Positions 9,048 through 17,142 of a stretch of DNA of 40,934 bases are shown piece by piece (within the stretch, counting starts at the first letter, position 1; the number at the start of each line of letters is the position of its first letter). This DNA comes from Absicoccus intestinalis (GTDB lineage Bacteria; Bacillota_I; Bacilli_A; Erysipelotrichales; Erysipelotrichaceae). The position numbers and the translations under genes are program-made. The DNA lies in assembly GCF_033971885.1 (NCBI RefSeq), contig NZ_JALBUS010000019.1, positions 1 to 40,934 on the forward strand. Reading direction: 5' to 3'. The notes under the pieces are model-generated. The model saw only the letters and a program-made list of their open reading frames with translations, was not told the origin of the DNA and made no database searches.

Positions 9048-9275
9048 TTAATGAATGTTCCTTGCTTGCATCTCTTCTTCACAAATTTTTTGCCAATCTT
9101 CGTCCGGAAATGCTCTATATAATTGACGAGATACATAATAAGGAATAAAGATGCCTTTATTGTTCATTAGGTTATCAATATAAAACTCAGAGAGTCTGGA
9201 TCTTGCCGATAATTGACGATATCCCCAATTTTTTTGATTCAATTTGGATTGAAGAATTTCTGATAATCTTGTCAA
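9048..9275 (-). CDS. Small helix-turn-helix protein upstream of the pyr operon
   Basis: I do not recognise a named family. The 75-residue product (from the start chosen here) resembles a short XRE-like DNA-binding domain: the stretch NWGYRQLSARSRLSEFYIDNLM looks like helix-turn-helix, followed by YYVSRQLYRAF and an acidic tail. I chose TTG at 9275 because an AAGGGGTGA ribosome site lies about 5 bases upstream. A longer frame with TTG at 9335 would start inside the -35 box of the promoter that serves this gene. No terminator is visible between it and the pyr promoter, so some read-through into pyrB is possible. It may be a local regulator of pyr, but that rests on position only. Confidence 0.6.
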   Translation of the reverse strand: MTRLSEILQSKLNQKNWGYRQLSARSRLSEFYIDNLMNNKGIFIPYYVSRQLYRAFPDEDWQKICEEEMQARNIH

Positions 9276-9306
9276 TTGGATCACCCCTTTTTCGATAATG
9301 GTCCTT

Positions 9307-9335
9307 ACTATAGTACAAATTTGTTGATAAATCAA
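9307..9335 (-). promoter_or_regulatory. Promoter of the small HTH gene
   Basis: The minus strand has TTGATT (9335-9330), a 17-base spacer and TATAGT (9312-9307). The -10 box lies within the palindrome ACTATAGT (9307-9314). This placement rules out the upstream TTG as the start codon of the gene. Confidence 0.7.
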
Positions 9336-9408
9336 ATAAATATTTTCACATAATTCATTGACTTTCCTGGAATAAAAATTTGTTAGGATGAAACAAGAGG
9401 TAAGAAGT

Positions 9409-9822
9409 ATGTTAGATAATGTTTTTTTCTTTTTAAGACATAAAGAAGATGTGCTCTATTTATATAATGATATGAGTGTTTCAGAGGCACTGGAAATTCT
9501 GGAACGTTATCACTTTACCGCCCTTCCTGTCATTAATAAGGAGGGCAATTATGTGGGTACATTAAGTGAGGGAGATTTTCTTTATTATTGTTTAAATCAC
9601 GAGGATCGGAGCATTCCCATCAAAAAATTAATTCGGAAGAATTTCAATCCGGCTTGCACGATCACAACACCGGTAGCGGAATTGTTTAAACGATCCTTAG
9701 ACCAGAATTTTGTTCCCATCGTGGACGATCGAAATATTTTTATTGGGATCGTCACCAGAAAACGAATCTTAACGTTCTTGATGAAACAGCTACAAGACCA
9801 CAAATCCAATCCGTCCGTTTGA
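9409..9822 (+). CDS. CBS-domain pair protein
   Basis: The 137-residue protein is almost entirely two CBS motifs. The first has MSVSEALEILERYHFTALPVINKEGNYVGTLSEGD-type spacing at about residues 18-60. The second contains PVAELFKRS with FVPIVDDRNIFIGIVTRKRIL at about 85-128. Stand-alone CBS pairs usually bind adenosine nucleotides and sense energy state; the ligand here is unknown. I start at the ATG at 9409 because AGAGGTAAG lies just upstream. An ATG at 9388 would add seven residues and has a poor site. The CorC-type gene downstream also has CBS domains, which suggests a functional link. Confidence 0.85.
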   Translation: MLDNVFFFLRHKEDVLYLYNDMSVSEALEILERYHFTALPVINKEGNYVGTLSEGDFLYYCLNHEDRSIPIKKLIRKNFNPACTITTPVAELFKRSLDQNFVPIVDDRNIFIGIVTRKRILTFLMKQLQDHKSNPSV

Positions 9823-9847
9823 ATTCCTATGTAAAATTCGTTATCAT
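9819..9847 (+). promoter_or_regulatory. Promoter of the CorC-type gene
   Basis: TTGAAT (9819-9824), a 17-base spacer and TATCAT (9842-9847) lie between the CBS gene and the next gene. The -35 overlaps the end of the CBS coding region. The two genes may thus be both co-transcribed and separately started. Confidence 0.6.
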
Positions 9848-9873
9848 AGCTAAAAAGGAGTGAGAACCATTCT

Positions 9874-11028
9874 ATGGACGATTTCCCGAGTCGACCCTAT
9901 TGTATAGGAATTATTATTTTATGCATGGTCCTTGCGATCTTGGCATCTATTGCCCAATCGAGCATCGATGAAGATGAGGTTCGCAAGACCAATCAGACCT
10001 TGGCCACAACGCGTTGGCTACATATTTTTTGTGGTTTCTGGTTTGTACAATGTGGCATCCAGTTTTTTGATCAATACCAATGGTTGATTGCCATCGTATT
10101 GATCTATGTTTTTACATTGATTTGTATTCAATTGCCAAAACGATGGATCCACCAACATCCCGCCAAATGGCCAATCCATATCTATCAGATGTTTGAAGGT
10201 ATCTTTTATCTATTTAGCTTACCCACCCAAATCACGACCTTCTTTGAGGAGGAGGATATCTCCGAAGAAGAAATCCGTGAAATGATCAAAGATGGATCCG
10301 AATCCGGTCATATTGACCAAGCCCAAACTGCGATGATCGAAAACATTTTTGAGATGGATGATGTCGCTGTTGAAGAGATCTGTACCCATCGTAGTGAAGT
10401 CATCACCCTGAATTTGGATCAGGACATAGAAGTATGGCATCAAATCATTCATGATCACCGTCATACTTTTTATCCAGTATATAAAGATGATGAAGATAAT
10501 GTCATTGGTCTATTGGATACTCGTGATTATTTTCGCATGCGTTCAAATGCTTCCAAAGAAGAGATCCTGAAAGCAGCGGTCGATGAGCCTTTCTTTGTGG
10601 CGGAAAGCACCAAGATCGATCATTTATTCAAAGAAATGACCGCGCGAAAGAACTATTTTGCGATCGTATTGGATGAATATGGGGGACTGACCGGTATTTG
10701 TACGCTTCATGATATCATGGAGAGCTTGGTTGGCGAAATTTACGAAGAAGATGAAATAGACACCAAAGATATTCAGCGATTGGATCAATATCAATGGCGT
10801 ATCCATGGTCGGGCTGAACTTGAAGATGTAGAAGAAGCCCTTCATATCGATCTGCACGATGAAGAAGATGAAACGTTTAATGGATATATCTTATCGCAAT
10901 ATGGTCATATTCCTGAAGATGGCTCGCATTTTGAAGTGGATACGGACCAAATGCGAATCATTGTTCGTGAAGTCAAAAATCATCGAATTGGTCAAACCAT
11001 CGTTGAATTAAGGGAAACGGCATCTTAA
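9874..11028 (+). CDS. CorC/HlyC (CNNM-like) membrane protein with CBS domains
   Basis: This 384-residue protein has the domain order of the HlyC/CorC family. Three or four hydrophobic segments lie in the first 120 residues (about 9-28, 49-66, 70-87 and 105-120). A CBS pair follows at about 155-275, containing FYPVYKDDEDNVIGLLDTRDYF and AIVLDEYGGLTGICTLHDIMESLVGEI in part. A CorC_HlyC transporter-associated domain makes up the C-terminus (about 290-380). Family members are linked to Mg2+/Co2+ efflux or homeostasis. The membrane part is shorter than the usual DUF21 domain, so transport activity is less certain than the fold. The start follows AAGGAGTGA. It is co-directional with the CBS gene. 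Confidence 0.88.
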   Translation: MDDFPSRPYCIGIIILCMVLAILASIAQSSIDEDEVRKTNQTLATTRWLHIFCGFWFVQCGIQFFDQYQWLIAIVLIYVFTLICIQLPKRWIHQHPAKWPIHIYQMFEGIFYLFSLPTQITTFFEEEDISEEEIREMIKDGSESGHIDQAQTAMIENIFEMDDVAVEEICTHRSEVITLNLDQDIEVWHQIIHDHRHTFYPVYKDDEDNVIGLLDTRDYFRMRSNASKEEILKAAVDEPFFVAESTKIDHLFKEMTARKNYFAIVLDEYGGLTGICTLHDIMESLVGEIYEEDEIDTKDIQRLDQYQWRIHGRAELEDVEEALHIDLHDEEDETFNGYILSQYGHIPEDGSHFEVDTDQMRIIVREVKNHRIGQTIVELRETAS

Positions 11029-11056
11029 TCGTCCTTTTATGCAAGGAGCAAGCAAT

Positions 11057-12796
11057 ATGAAAAAAATCCTATCTATTCTTTGTGCAACCGCCATGTGTGC
11101 GACTTCCATCGTACCGGTCTATGCCAAAAGTGCCAGCTCACCGAATGCCGCTTTTGATACCTTCCTGCAAGAAGATTTTAAAGAAACGATGGAAGATGAC
11201 TATACAACGATGCATAGTTATCTATCCAATCCTGAACAATATGGCATCCAGGCATCCGATGTAAAGGTTACCTTAGGTTCGATCAGTTACACCAAAGAAG
11301 ATAAAAAAGAATTAAATGCGACCATCAAAAAATTAAAGAAATTCAAACGAAGTTCGTTAAATCAAACGCAACAAGAAATTTATGATGAATATGTCGCTTC
11401 CAATACCTTAGCGAAAAAGCAGATGCAAGCAAAATATCGGTATTTACCTAATATTTGGTCCAGTTCCAATGGAATTCAAAGTGTTCTTGCCAATTACTTT
11501 GCGAATTTTGATATGTATAGTGAAGACGATGTCAAAGCTTTCATCAAATTGTTGAAGGATACCGATCGTTATACCGATGATGCGATTGCGTTTTCAAAAA
11601 AACAAGCGCAACAAGGTACTTTGTGTTTTGACTATAACGATGTGATGGAAACCATCAATACGACAATCAAAAATAAAGATCAAAATGAAATTTATAATAA
11701 TGCATCTCAAGAAATCGATGCGTTACAATTAAGTGAGACGAAAACCAATAAATATAAGGAACAAGTACAAAAGGCTTTAGATACGGATTATTTTCCAGCG
11801 TATCAAACCATGAAAACGGAGCTCAAGAAATTGAAATCCAAAAACAATAAGGCTACCCCGATCACAAAACAAAAAAATGGCTTGGCTTACTATAAATTAT
11901 TGGTGGAACAAAATGCAGGAACCACAAAAAGTCCCAATGCGATCTTATTTGATCTAGCCAATGGTTGCGATGATATGATCACACAAATGCAGTCATATGA
12001 TTCTTCAAGTACAGAAGCCAAAACAAATTTTTCATCCGCCAATGAGATCATGGAATTTTTAAAGACGAAATATACCCAGGATTATCCAGAAATTCAGATG
12101 CCGAATTATGAAATTCAAAATCTACCGGAAGAACAAACCAGTGATAATGTGGTGGCTTATTATGTAGAACCACCCTTTGATAGTAATGATACCAATCGAA
12201 TTCGTTTCAATGCGGTAGACTATGGTGGCGATGTTACTTCATTGGATACGTATATGACCTTTGCCCATGAAGGCATTCCCGGTCATATGTATCAAGCCAA
12301 CTACAACCATCAACACTTGACCTATCCCATTCAACATTGTTTTTCGGAAATTGCCTTTACTGAAGGCTTTGCGATGTTGGCAGAAGAACAAGCGCTTGGC
12401 TATTTAGATGATCAGTTAGTCAGCAGTGATGCCAAAGACATGCAGATCATCAATGATAAATTTTCTTATTATTTACCAGCTACTTTTGACTTGATGATCC
12501 ATCTTCGTAAATTATCCAAATCAGAATTCGTTGATCAAATGAAAGATATGTATGACGAAGATACATTAAAAGATATGTATGATAGCTTCTGTTATGAGCC
12601 TTGTATGTATTTACCCTATGCCTATGGATGGTATCAATTGGATAGTCTAAGAGACAAAGTAAAAAAAGCATTGGGTGATTCCTATGATAATATAGAATTT
12701 ATTGATACGTTATTAAAATATGGCGTGATCAATTTTGATATCATTCGTAAGAATGTCAATACCTATATTGCTCAAAAAACAGGCACCGAATCCTAA
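11057..12796 (+). CDS. Secreted DUF885-family peptidase-like protein
   Basis: The 579-residue protein starts with a signal peptide (MKKILSILCATAMCATSIVPVYA; the stretch is Lys-rich, then hydrophobic, and ends in an AxA-like site). It belongs to the DUF885 family, which is related to zinc metallopeptidases. The signature HEGIPGH (His404, Glu405, His410) is followed about 30 residues on by FTEGFAMLAEE, which would supply a third ligand. Substrate is unknown; small peptides outside the cell are plausible. The ATG at 11057 sits 9 bases after AAGGAG. An upstream ATG at 11039 would put extra residues before the signal peptide and is rejected. A terminator follows at once. Confidence 0.85.
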   Translation: MKKILSILCATAMCATSIVPVYAKSASSPNAAFDTFLQEDFKETMEDDYTTMHSYLSNPEQYGIQASDVKVTLGSISYTKEDKKELNATIKKLKKFKRSSLNQTQQEIYDEYVASNTLAKKQMQAKYRYLPNIWSSSNGIQSVLANYFANFDMYSEDDVKAFIKLLKDTDRYTDDAIAFSKKQAQQGTLCFDYNDVMETINTTIKNKDQNEIYNNASQEIDALQLSETKTNKYKEQVQKALDTDYFPAYQTMKTELKKLKSKNNKATPITKQKNGLAYYKLLVEQNAGTTKSPNAILFDLANGCDDMITQMQSYDSSSTEAKTNFSSANEIMEFLKTKYTQDYPEIQMPNYEIQNLPEEQTSDNVVAYYVEPPFDSNDTNRIRFNAVDYGGDVTSLDTYMTFAHEGIPGHMYQANYNHQHLTYPIQHCFSEIAFTEGFAMLAEEQALGYLDDQLVSSDAKDMQIINDKFSYYLPATFDLMIHLRKLSKSEFVDQMKDMYDEDTLKDMYDSFCYEPCMYLPYAYGWYQLDSLRDKVKKALGDSYDNIEFIDTLLKYGVINFDIIRKNVNTYIAQKTGTES

Positions 12797-12814
12797 GATT
12801 CGATGCCCTTTTTT
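12782..12814. terminator. Bidirectional terminator
   Basis: GGCA-CGAATC pairs with GATTCG-TGCC (12782-12792 with 12797-12807), with one mismatch, followed by TTTTTT on the plus strand. On the minus strand a TGTTTTTTG run follows the same stem. It overlaps the 3' end of the DUF885 gene and separates it from the convergent hydrolase. Confidence 0.8.
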
Positions 12815-13742
12815 ATCGATGTGCATCCATAAAGGCGATAATTCCTGCAACAACTTCTTCTTGAATATCCTTATAGTTATGGATCTCATGACGATAACCT
12901 GGATATAATTTGGTCGTAACATCATGGCCTGTATCGATCAGCCAATTGGATACTTGATAAACGCCGCTACCATACTGACCAACAGGATCTTGATCACCGG
13001 CAATATTATAAATAGGTAAGCTTGTTGGCACTTTCTTTGCCCAATCCACACTGGAAATGTAATCCATCATTTGGGCAAAATATAAGAAAGCTCGATTGGT
13101 GGTTGGTTTGGTGAACGCATCAAATGGATCATTGGCATGATCATATTGTACATTTGGATCAGAACAAATCCATTCATTGCCTAATTTCACACCTTCTTTA
13201 CAACGGCCAAACATCCAACCCATTAAGGCATTGGCTGCTTCTGGATCGGATTCATTGCCTTTATGTTCGGCCACATCTTGTTCCAATATCTGCATCCCTT
13301 TTTTAAGATCCGGCCAGACACCGGTCGTTCCACAAATGGTTGCTCCGGCTAAATCATCACCATATTTTGACATGTAGTCACGAACTATGAAAGATCCCAT
13401 GCTATGTCCAAACAGGAAATACGGAAGATCTGGGAATTTTTCAACGACAAGATCATGTAGACTGTGTTCATCTTCCATCATGGTGTGGAATCCTTTGTCA
13501 CCCCAATCACCCCAACTATTATGATTGACAATAGCAGTCTTACCATGTCCTACATGATCATCGGCAGCAACAATATAGTCTGCATCCAAATATTGCACGA
13601 TCATCTTCAAATAACGACGGGAATGTTCCCCAAAGCCATGAACCAATTGCACAATGCCTTTGGGCTTGGCAGCAGGCACATAGATCCAACCTTGCACTTG
13701 ATCACGCTGATTATAAGACAAAAATTCTACTTCATACAACAT
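12813..13742 (-). CDS. Alpha/beta hydrolase, monoacylglycerol-lipase / serine-aminopeptidase (Hydrolase_4) type
   Basis: The 309-residue protein has an oxyanion motif HGFGEHSRRY near residue 35 and the nucleophile elbow GHSMGS, with Ser114. A late aspartate (AGDQDPVGQYG) and a late histidine (YPGYRHEIHN) complete a likely triad. This pattern is typical of monoglyceride-lipase/lysophospholipase-like enzymes; the substrate is not shown. I chose the ATG that reads MLYEVEFLSYN at 13742 because GAGGAGGTG lies 9 bases upstream. The ATG at 13754 is only one base from that site. It is transcribed alone, from a TATAAT promoter, and convergent with the DUF885 gene. Confidence 0.88.
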   Translation of the reverse strand: MLYEVEFLSYNQRDQVQGWIYVPAAKPKGIVQLVHGFGEHSRRYLKMIVQYLDADYIVAADDHVGHGKTAIVNHNSWGDWGDKGFHTMMEDEHSLHDLVVEKFPDLPYFLFGHSMGSFIVRDYMSKYGDDLAGATICGTTGVWPDLKKGMQILEQDVAEHKGNESDPEAANALMGWMFGRCKEGVKLGNEWICSDPNVQYDHANDPFDAFTKPTTNRAFLYFAQMMDYISSVDWAKKVPTSLPIYNIAGDQDPVGQYGSGVYQVSNWLIDTGHDVTTKLYPGYRHEIHNYKDIQEEVVAGIIAFMDAHR

Positions 13743-13788
13743 ACACACATGCACCTCCTCGTATGATATGAATATACTTGACGTGCAT

Positions 13789-13825
13789 ATTATACCGCTT
13801 ACATTTTAAAATCAAATGTACATTT
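13789..13825 (-). promoter_or_regulatory. Hydrolase promoter with adjacent palindrome
   Basis: The minus strand has a perfect TATAAT (13794-13789) with TTTGAT (13816-13811) 16 bases upstream. The -35 box overlaps a perfect 12-base palindrome, AAATGTACATTT (13814-13825), which may be a regulator site. No obvious terminator for the preceding mnmM-like gene is seen here. Confidence 0.6.
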
Positions 13826-13843
13826 TATTTTGTTTGTCCAACG

Positions 13844-14362
13844 TTACTTTTTTTCGATCTCGATTAAATAGGGCGCATCATGATTCATCATTTGAACTTT
13901 ACATACATCGCAACTCGTCAATGTGGATACATAATTTTCAATGGCTTTCTGTTCTTGATTGGCTTGTTTATGCGCATAAAAAACCAAGGCCATTCGTCCT
14001 TTTTCACGCAACAATTGGATTCCTTTTTGTACGGCTTCTAGGCTTGTATCCGGTAAAGTCGTAATTTCTGGATTGCCATGGGGACAATAGCCAAAATTAA
14101 AAAGGATGGCATCCACTGGTTCATGGATGATATCCATATGTTCATGTCCTTTGTGGTATACAAACAATCGCGGATTCGAAATTGCTTTTTCTGTCTTTTC
14201 AATCACATCTTCTTGAATCTCAAACGCATAGACTTTTTTTACCTTTTGCGCTAAAAAATATTGTGCATCTTTGCCATTGCCTAAGGTCGCATCAATACAA
14301 ATGGCTTGTGGGTGCAAAACTTTTTTCAAAAAGTCATGTGATCTTTCCACCATGGATCTCAT
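13844..14362 (-). CDS. mnmM: Class I SAM methyltransferase, MnmM (YtqB)-like
   Basis: The 172-residue protein has a SAM-binding motif I IDATLGNGKDAQYF at about residues 23-36 and an acidic motif II AFEIQ near residue 45. The FNFGYCPHG stretch resembles the FNLGYLPGG motif of the YtqB family. YtqB/MnmM methylates the wobble uridine modification of tRNA (nm5s2U to mnm5s2U). Its place in an operon with cca supports a tRNA role. The ATG overlaps the macrodomain stop by 4 bases. Family assignment is firm; the exact tRNA step is inferred from the family. Confidence 0.82.
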   Translation of the reverse strand: MRSMVERSHDFLKKVLHPQAICIDATLGNGKDAQYFLAQKVKKVYAFEIQEDVIEKTEKAISNPRLFVYHKGHEHMDIIHEPVDAILFNFGYCPHGNPEITTLPDTSLEAVQKGIQLLREKGRMALVFYAHKQANQEQKAIENYVSTLTSCDVCKVQMMNHDAPYLIEIEKK

Positions 14363-14883
14363 CGTAGGTGCAATGCTTCCTTATAGAGCATATAGTTTTC
14401 TTCGTCATAGCACACAAAGGTCACATCGATATGTCGTGTGGCCTTGTATTGCGTATACATCCGCTGCACTGTTCGTGTTGCGATCTGACAAGCTTCTTTT
14501 TTGGGATAGCCATAAATCCCCGTTGAAATACAAGGAAAAGCCAAGGTTAAATGATCCATGTGATTTTTTGTCATGAAATCATAGGCCAGCACCATGCTGT
14601 TCCAATATGCAGCTTCTAAATATTCTTTGTCTTTAGGAGATCCAGAAAAGATTGGTCCTACCGCATGGATCACTGCTTTACAAGGCAGTTCGTACGCATG
14701 GGTCATTTTGGCTTGTCCAGTACGACACCCACCTAATTTCCAACATTCGGCAGCTAACGCTTTTCCAGCCGCTTGATGGATAGCTCCGCAAACACCACCA
14801 CCCGGTGCCAATTGTTCATTGGCGGCATTGACGATCACATCAAAATCCAAACGGGTAATATCTCCTTTTAATACATGCATCAT
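14359..14883 (-). CDS. Macrodomain protein (ADP-ribose / O-acetyl-ADP-ribose hydrolase type)
   Basis: The 174-residue protein is a single macrodomain. The catalytic/substrate loop reads VNAANEQLAPGGGVCGAIH at residues 18-36. The second loop, CISTGIYGYP, is near residue 120. The GDI motif at 7-9 is also present. This is the MacroD/YmdB pattern, whose members remove O-acetyl or ADP-ribose groups. It is translationally coupled to rmuC upstream and mnmM downstream, which hints at nucleic-acid or tRNA-related ADP-ribose metabolism. That link is inference. Confidence 0.92.
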   Translation of the reverse strand: MMHVLKGDITRLDFDVIVNAANEQLAPGGGVCGAIHQAAGKALAAECWKLGGCRTGQAKMTHAYELPCKAVIHAVGPIFSGSPKDKEYLEAAYWNSMVLAYDFMTKNHMDHLTLAFPCISTGIYGYPKKEACQIATRTVQRMYTQYKATRHIDVTFVCYDEENYMLYKEALHLR

Positions 14884-15782
14884 AGTTCATCATTCTTTCC
14901 ATTTGCCATACGTTCCATACGTTGGCCTACTTTATGAGCAGAAATGGATACATCATGAAATTGTTTTTGTAGCGTATCCAATGTTTTTTCCGCCTTTTCA
15001 CTTCTTAAACATAGTCGATTGATGTCTTCCTGTAAAGAAAGAATCGCAGATTCCATTTCTTCCATGTGACTTGCACGGTAAAAATCACGCGTACTGGCTA
15101 ATAATGTATAGATTACCCCAATCAATGTCGTGGGGGATGTCAATAAAACATGCCTTTGTAGGGCATAGTTTAATACATCAACTTGTTTGGCACAGATAAA
15201 TTGATAGATGGCTTCACTAGGCAAAAATAAGATGGCCTGATCCACGGTTTCATACGTAATATATTTATCGGCAATATCATCGATATGTTTCTTCATATCT
15301 CGCATAAATAAATGATCTTGTTTCGATATATAGTTTTCCATGGGAAACTTTGAATCGATACATAATACCTTTTGCGTATCTGGAAGATGTAAGATGGCAT
15401 CAGCAATTTTTCCATTTTTTAGATGATACTGCATCGTATAGATTTCGGGATTGGATCCGGCATACATTTCCAACAAAGCATCCAGCTGATATTCACCCCA
15501 ATTGCCTCGCGCCTTGGTGTTGGTCATGATCCGATTGATCGAATCCAATCGGGCATCCATCGCATCCATCGTTTGAAAAGATACACTTTGTTCACTACGT
15601 AAATTTTGAATTTGTTGGAGAATATGGTCAAATTGATGCGAAATATCTTGTGTATGGGTTGCACTTTCCTGACTTTTCATCATCATTTGAAGACTGTTGG
15701 TTTGTTGGTTCTTTAATTGCAAGATCAATACGATCAAAGCACACAAAACCAAGATCAATAAAAGTAAGATTCCTATTTCCAT
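14880..15782 (-). CDS. rmuC: RmuC-family DNA recombination protein
   Basis: The 300-residue protein begins with one membrane helix (residues 3-24) and then a coiled-coil-like stretch up to about 80. The RmuC core follows, with ARGNWGEYQLDALLEMY near residue 92 and VLCIDSKFPMENY near residue 138. These are the family's conserved blocks and resemble a nuclease-like fold. RmuC limits inversion-type rearrangements at short repeats in E. coli. This copy is short compared with proteobacterial ones, but it resembles the compact Firmicute form. It overlaps cca by 10 bases and the macrodomain gene by 4. Confidence 0.9.
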   Translation of the reverse strand: MEIGILLLLILVLCALIVLILQLKNQQTNSLQMMMKSQESATHTQDISHQFDHILQQIQNLRSEQSVSFQTMDAMDARLDSINRIMTNTKARGNWGEYQLDALLEMYAGSNPEIYTMQYHLKNGKIADAILHLPDTQKVLCIDSKFPMENYISKQDHLFMRDMKKHIDDIADKYITYETVDQAILFLPSEAIYQFICAKQVDVLNYALQRHVLLTSPTTLIGVIYTLLASTRDFYRASHMEEMESAILSLQEDINRLCLRSEKAEKTLDTLQKQFHDVSISAHKVGQRMERMANGKNDEL

Positions 15783-17092
15783 GCTGGCCTCGATTCTATA
15801 TACAATAATAAATCTTCTTTGTGATTCTTTTCGGGATGGTCAAACGCATATTCCAAACAAGCTTGTAACGCATCCGCAATTTGTTTACCTGAAAGTGGCG
15901 TATTTTCCAAAATGTCTTTGCCATGGATGGCAAGATGTGCCAGATCCATTGGTCGATCACAAGTTTCGTAGCCTATTTCCAAGGCTTCTAATTGTTTGAT
16001 CGTTTGTTGTCCATAGGCCGAATGAGCCATGATATCACAATGCTTCACAATGAATAATTGTCGGATCCAGGCATCGCTCCAATGTTTTTGTATTCGAAAT
16101 TTGCGAATGAAAGCCAATGGATCTTTCATCTTTTCATCATGATAATAAACCAAGGCAGGAATGATTTTTTGTTGGGCATTGGTCATCTTCAGATCTTTAC
16201 ATATACGACAGGCAATTTCTGCACCGATGGCTGGATGGCCTTTAAAATGATCAATTCCATTTTTATTGGTATGACAAGCTGGTTTTCCTAGATCATGAAA
16301 CAACAAGGTCCATGCCAATGTTTCATCAAATGGATCCAATAGCTTGATTGCTCTTAAAATATGGTGCAGAACATTTGTATCGTGATAAGGGGTTTGTTGG
16401 AGACATGTTCTGCACGATTCTAATTCTGGCATCCAATGTGACAATAATAATGTCATATTCTCAATTTCATAGGGATTGGCAGCTAAAATTTCTAAAATTT
16501 CATGGCGAACTCGTTCCACCGATACATATTGAATATCCTTGTGCAATTGTTGGATGGCTTTTTTGGTTTGTGTTTCGATTTGAAAATGAAATCGTGCGGC
16601 AAATCGATGGGCACGCAACATTCGCAAAGCATCTTCATGAAAACGTTCATATGGATTACCAACCGCTCGAATGATGTGTTTTTCTAAATCGGTCTGTCCT
16701 CCAAATGGATCGACCAAACCAAGGATAGGATCATAAGCCATGGCATTGATCGTAAAATCACGACGGGCCAGATCCTCAATCAAATCATTCACAAATGCTA
16801 CATGATCCGGATGTCGATGATCGGAATACATCGATTCTTGTCGAAATGTCGTCACTTCAACAGGACATTCGCTCATGACCGTAATGGTTCCATGATCGAT
16901 ACCTGTAGGGATGGTTCGTTCAAATAGTGCCTGCACTTGTTCGGGTTTGGCATTGGTCGTCACATCATAATCATGGGGTACTTTATTTAATAAGGAATCT
17001 CGTACACAACCACCCACAATATAGGCTTGAAACCCAGCTTGATGGAATGTATCTAGAATTGTTTTTACATAATTTGGACAAAGTATTTTCAT
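15773..17092 (-). CDS. cca: CCA tRNA nucleotidyltransferase with HD domain
   Basis: This enzyme adds or repairs the 3' CCA of tRNAs. Class II motifs are clear: VGGCVRDSLL near residue 26, the metal pair DYD near 41-43, and RRDFTINAMAYDP near 110. A later HD-type metal site, LLFHDLGKPACHT, lies near residue 260 and suits the long Cca subtype. I start at the ATG at 17092 (MKILCPN, 439 residues). A TATAAT box overlaps the alternative ATG at 17101, so a transcript from that promoter would begin at or very near 17092. It leads a four-gene overlapping operon with rmuC, the macrodomain gene and mnmM. Confidence 0.95.
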   Translation of the reverse strand: MKILCPNYVKTILDTFHQAGFQAYIVGGCVRDSLLNKVPHDYDVTTNAKPEQVQALFERTIPTGIDHGTITVMSECPVEVTTFRQESMYSDHRHPDHVAFVNDLIEDLARRDFTINAMAYDPILGLVDPFGGQTDLEKHIIRAVGNPYERFHEDALRMLRAHRFAARFHFQIETQTKKAIQQLHKDIQYVSVERVRHEILEILAANPYEIENMTLLLSHWMPELESCRTCLQQTPYHDTNVLHHILRAIKLLDPFDETLAWTLLFHDLGKPACHTNKNGIDHFKGHPAIGAEIACRICKDLKMTNAQQKIIPALVYYHDEKMKDPLAFIRKFRIQKHWSDAWIRQLFIVKHCDIMAHSAYGQQTIKQLEALEIGYETCDRPMDLAHLAIHGKDILENTPLSGKQIADALQACLEYAFDHPEKNHKEDLLLYIESRPAWK

Positions 17093-17121
17093 TGGCTCCA
17101 TTATATCATATAGCGTATAAT
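17092..17121. promoter_or_regulatory. Back-to-back divergent -10 boxes for cca and the membrane-protein gene
   Basis: ATTATA at 17100-17105 is a minus-strand TATAAT. A plus-strand TATAAT lies at 17116-17121, only 10 bases away. TTGGCT at 17092-17097 is a possible plus -35 with an 18-base spacer. The minus promoter lacks a clear -35. The two promoters must exclude each other sterically. Confidence 0.55.
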
Positions 17122-17142
17122 ACCCTTTAGCGAGGTTGAAAT

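Noticed and set aside
9276..9335. Longer HTH protein starting with TTG at 9335
   Set aside because: That codon lies in the -35 box of the gene's promoter; a better ribosome site precedes TTG 9275.
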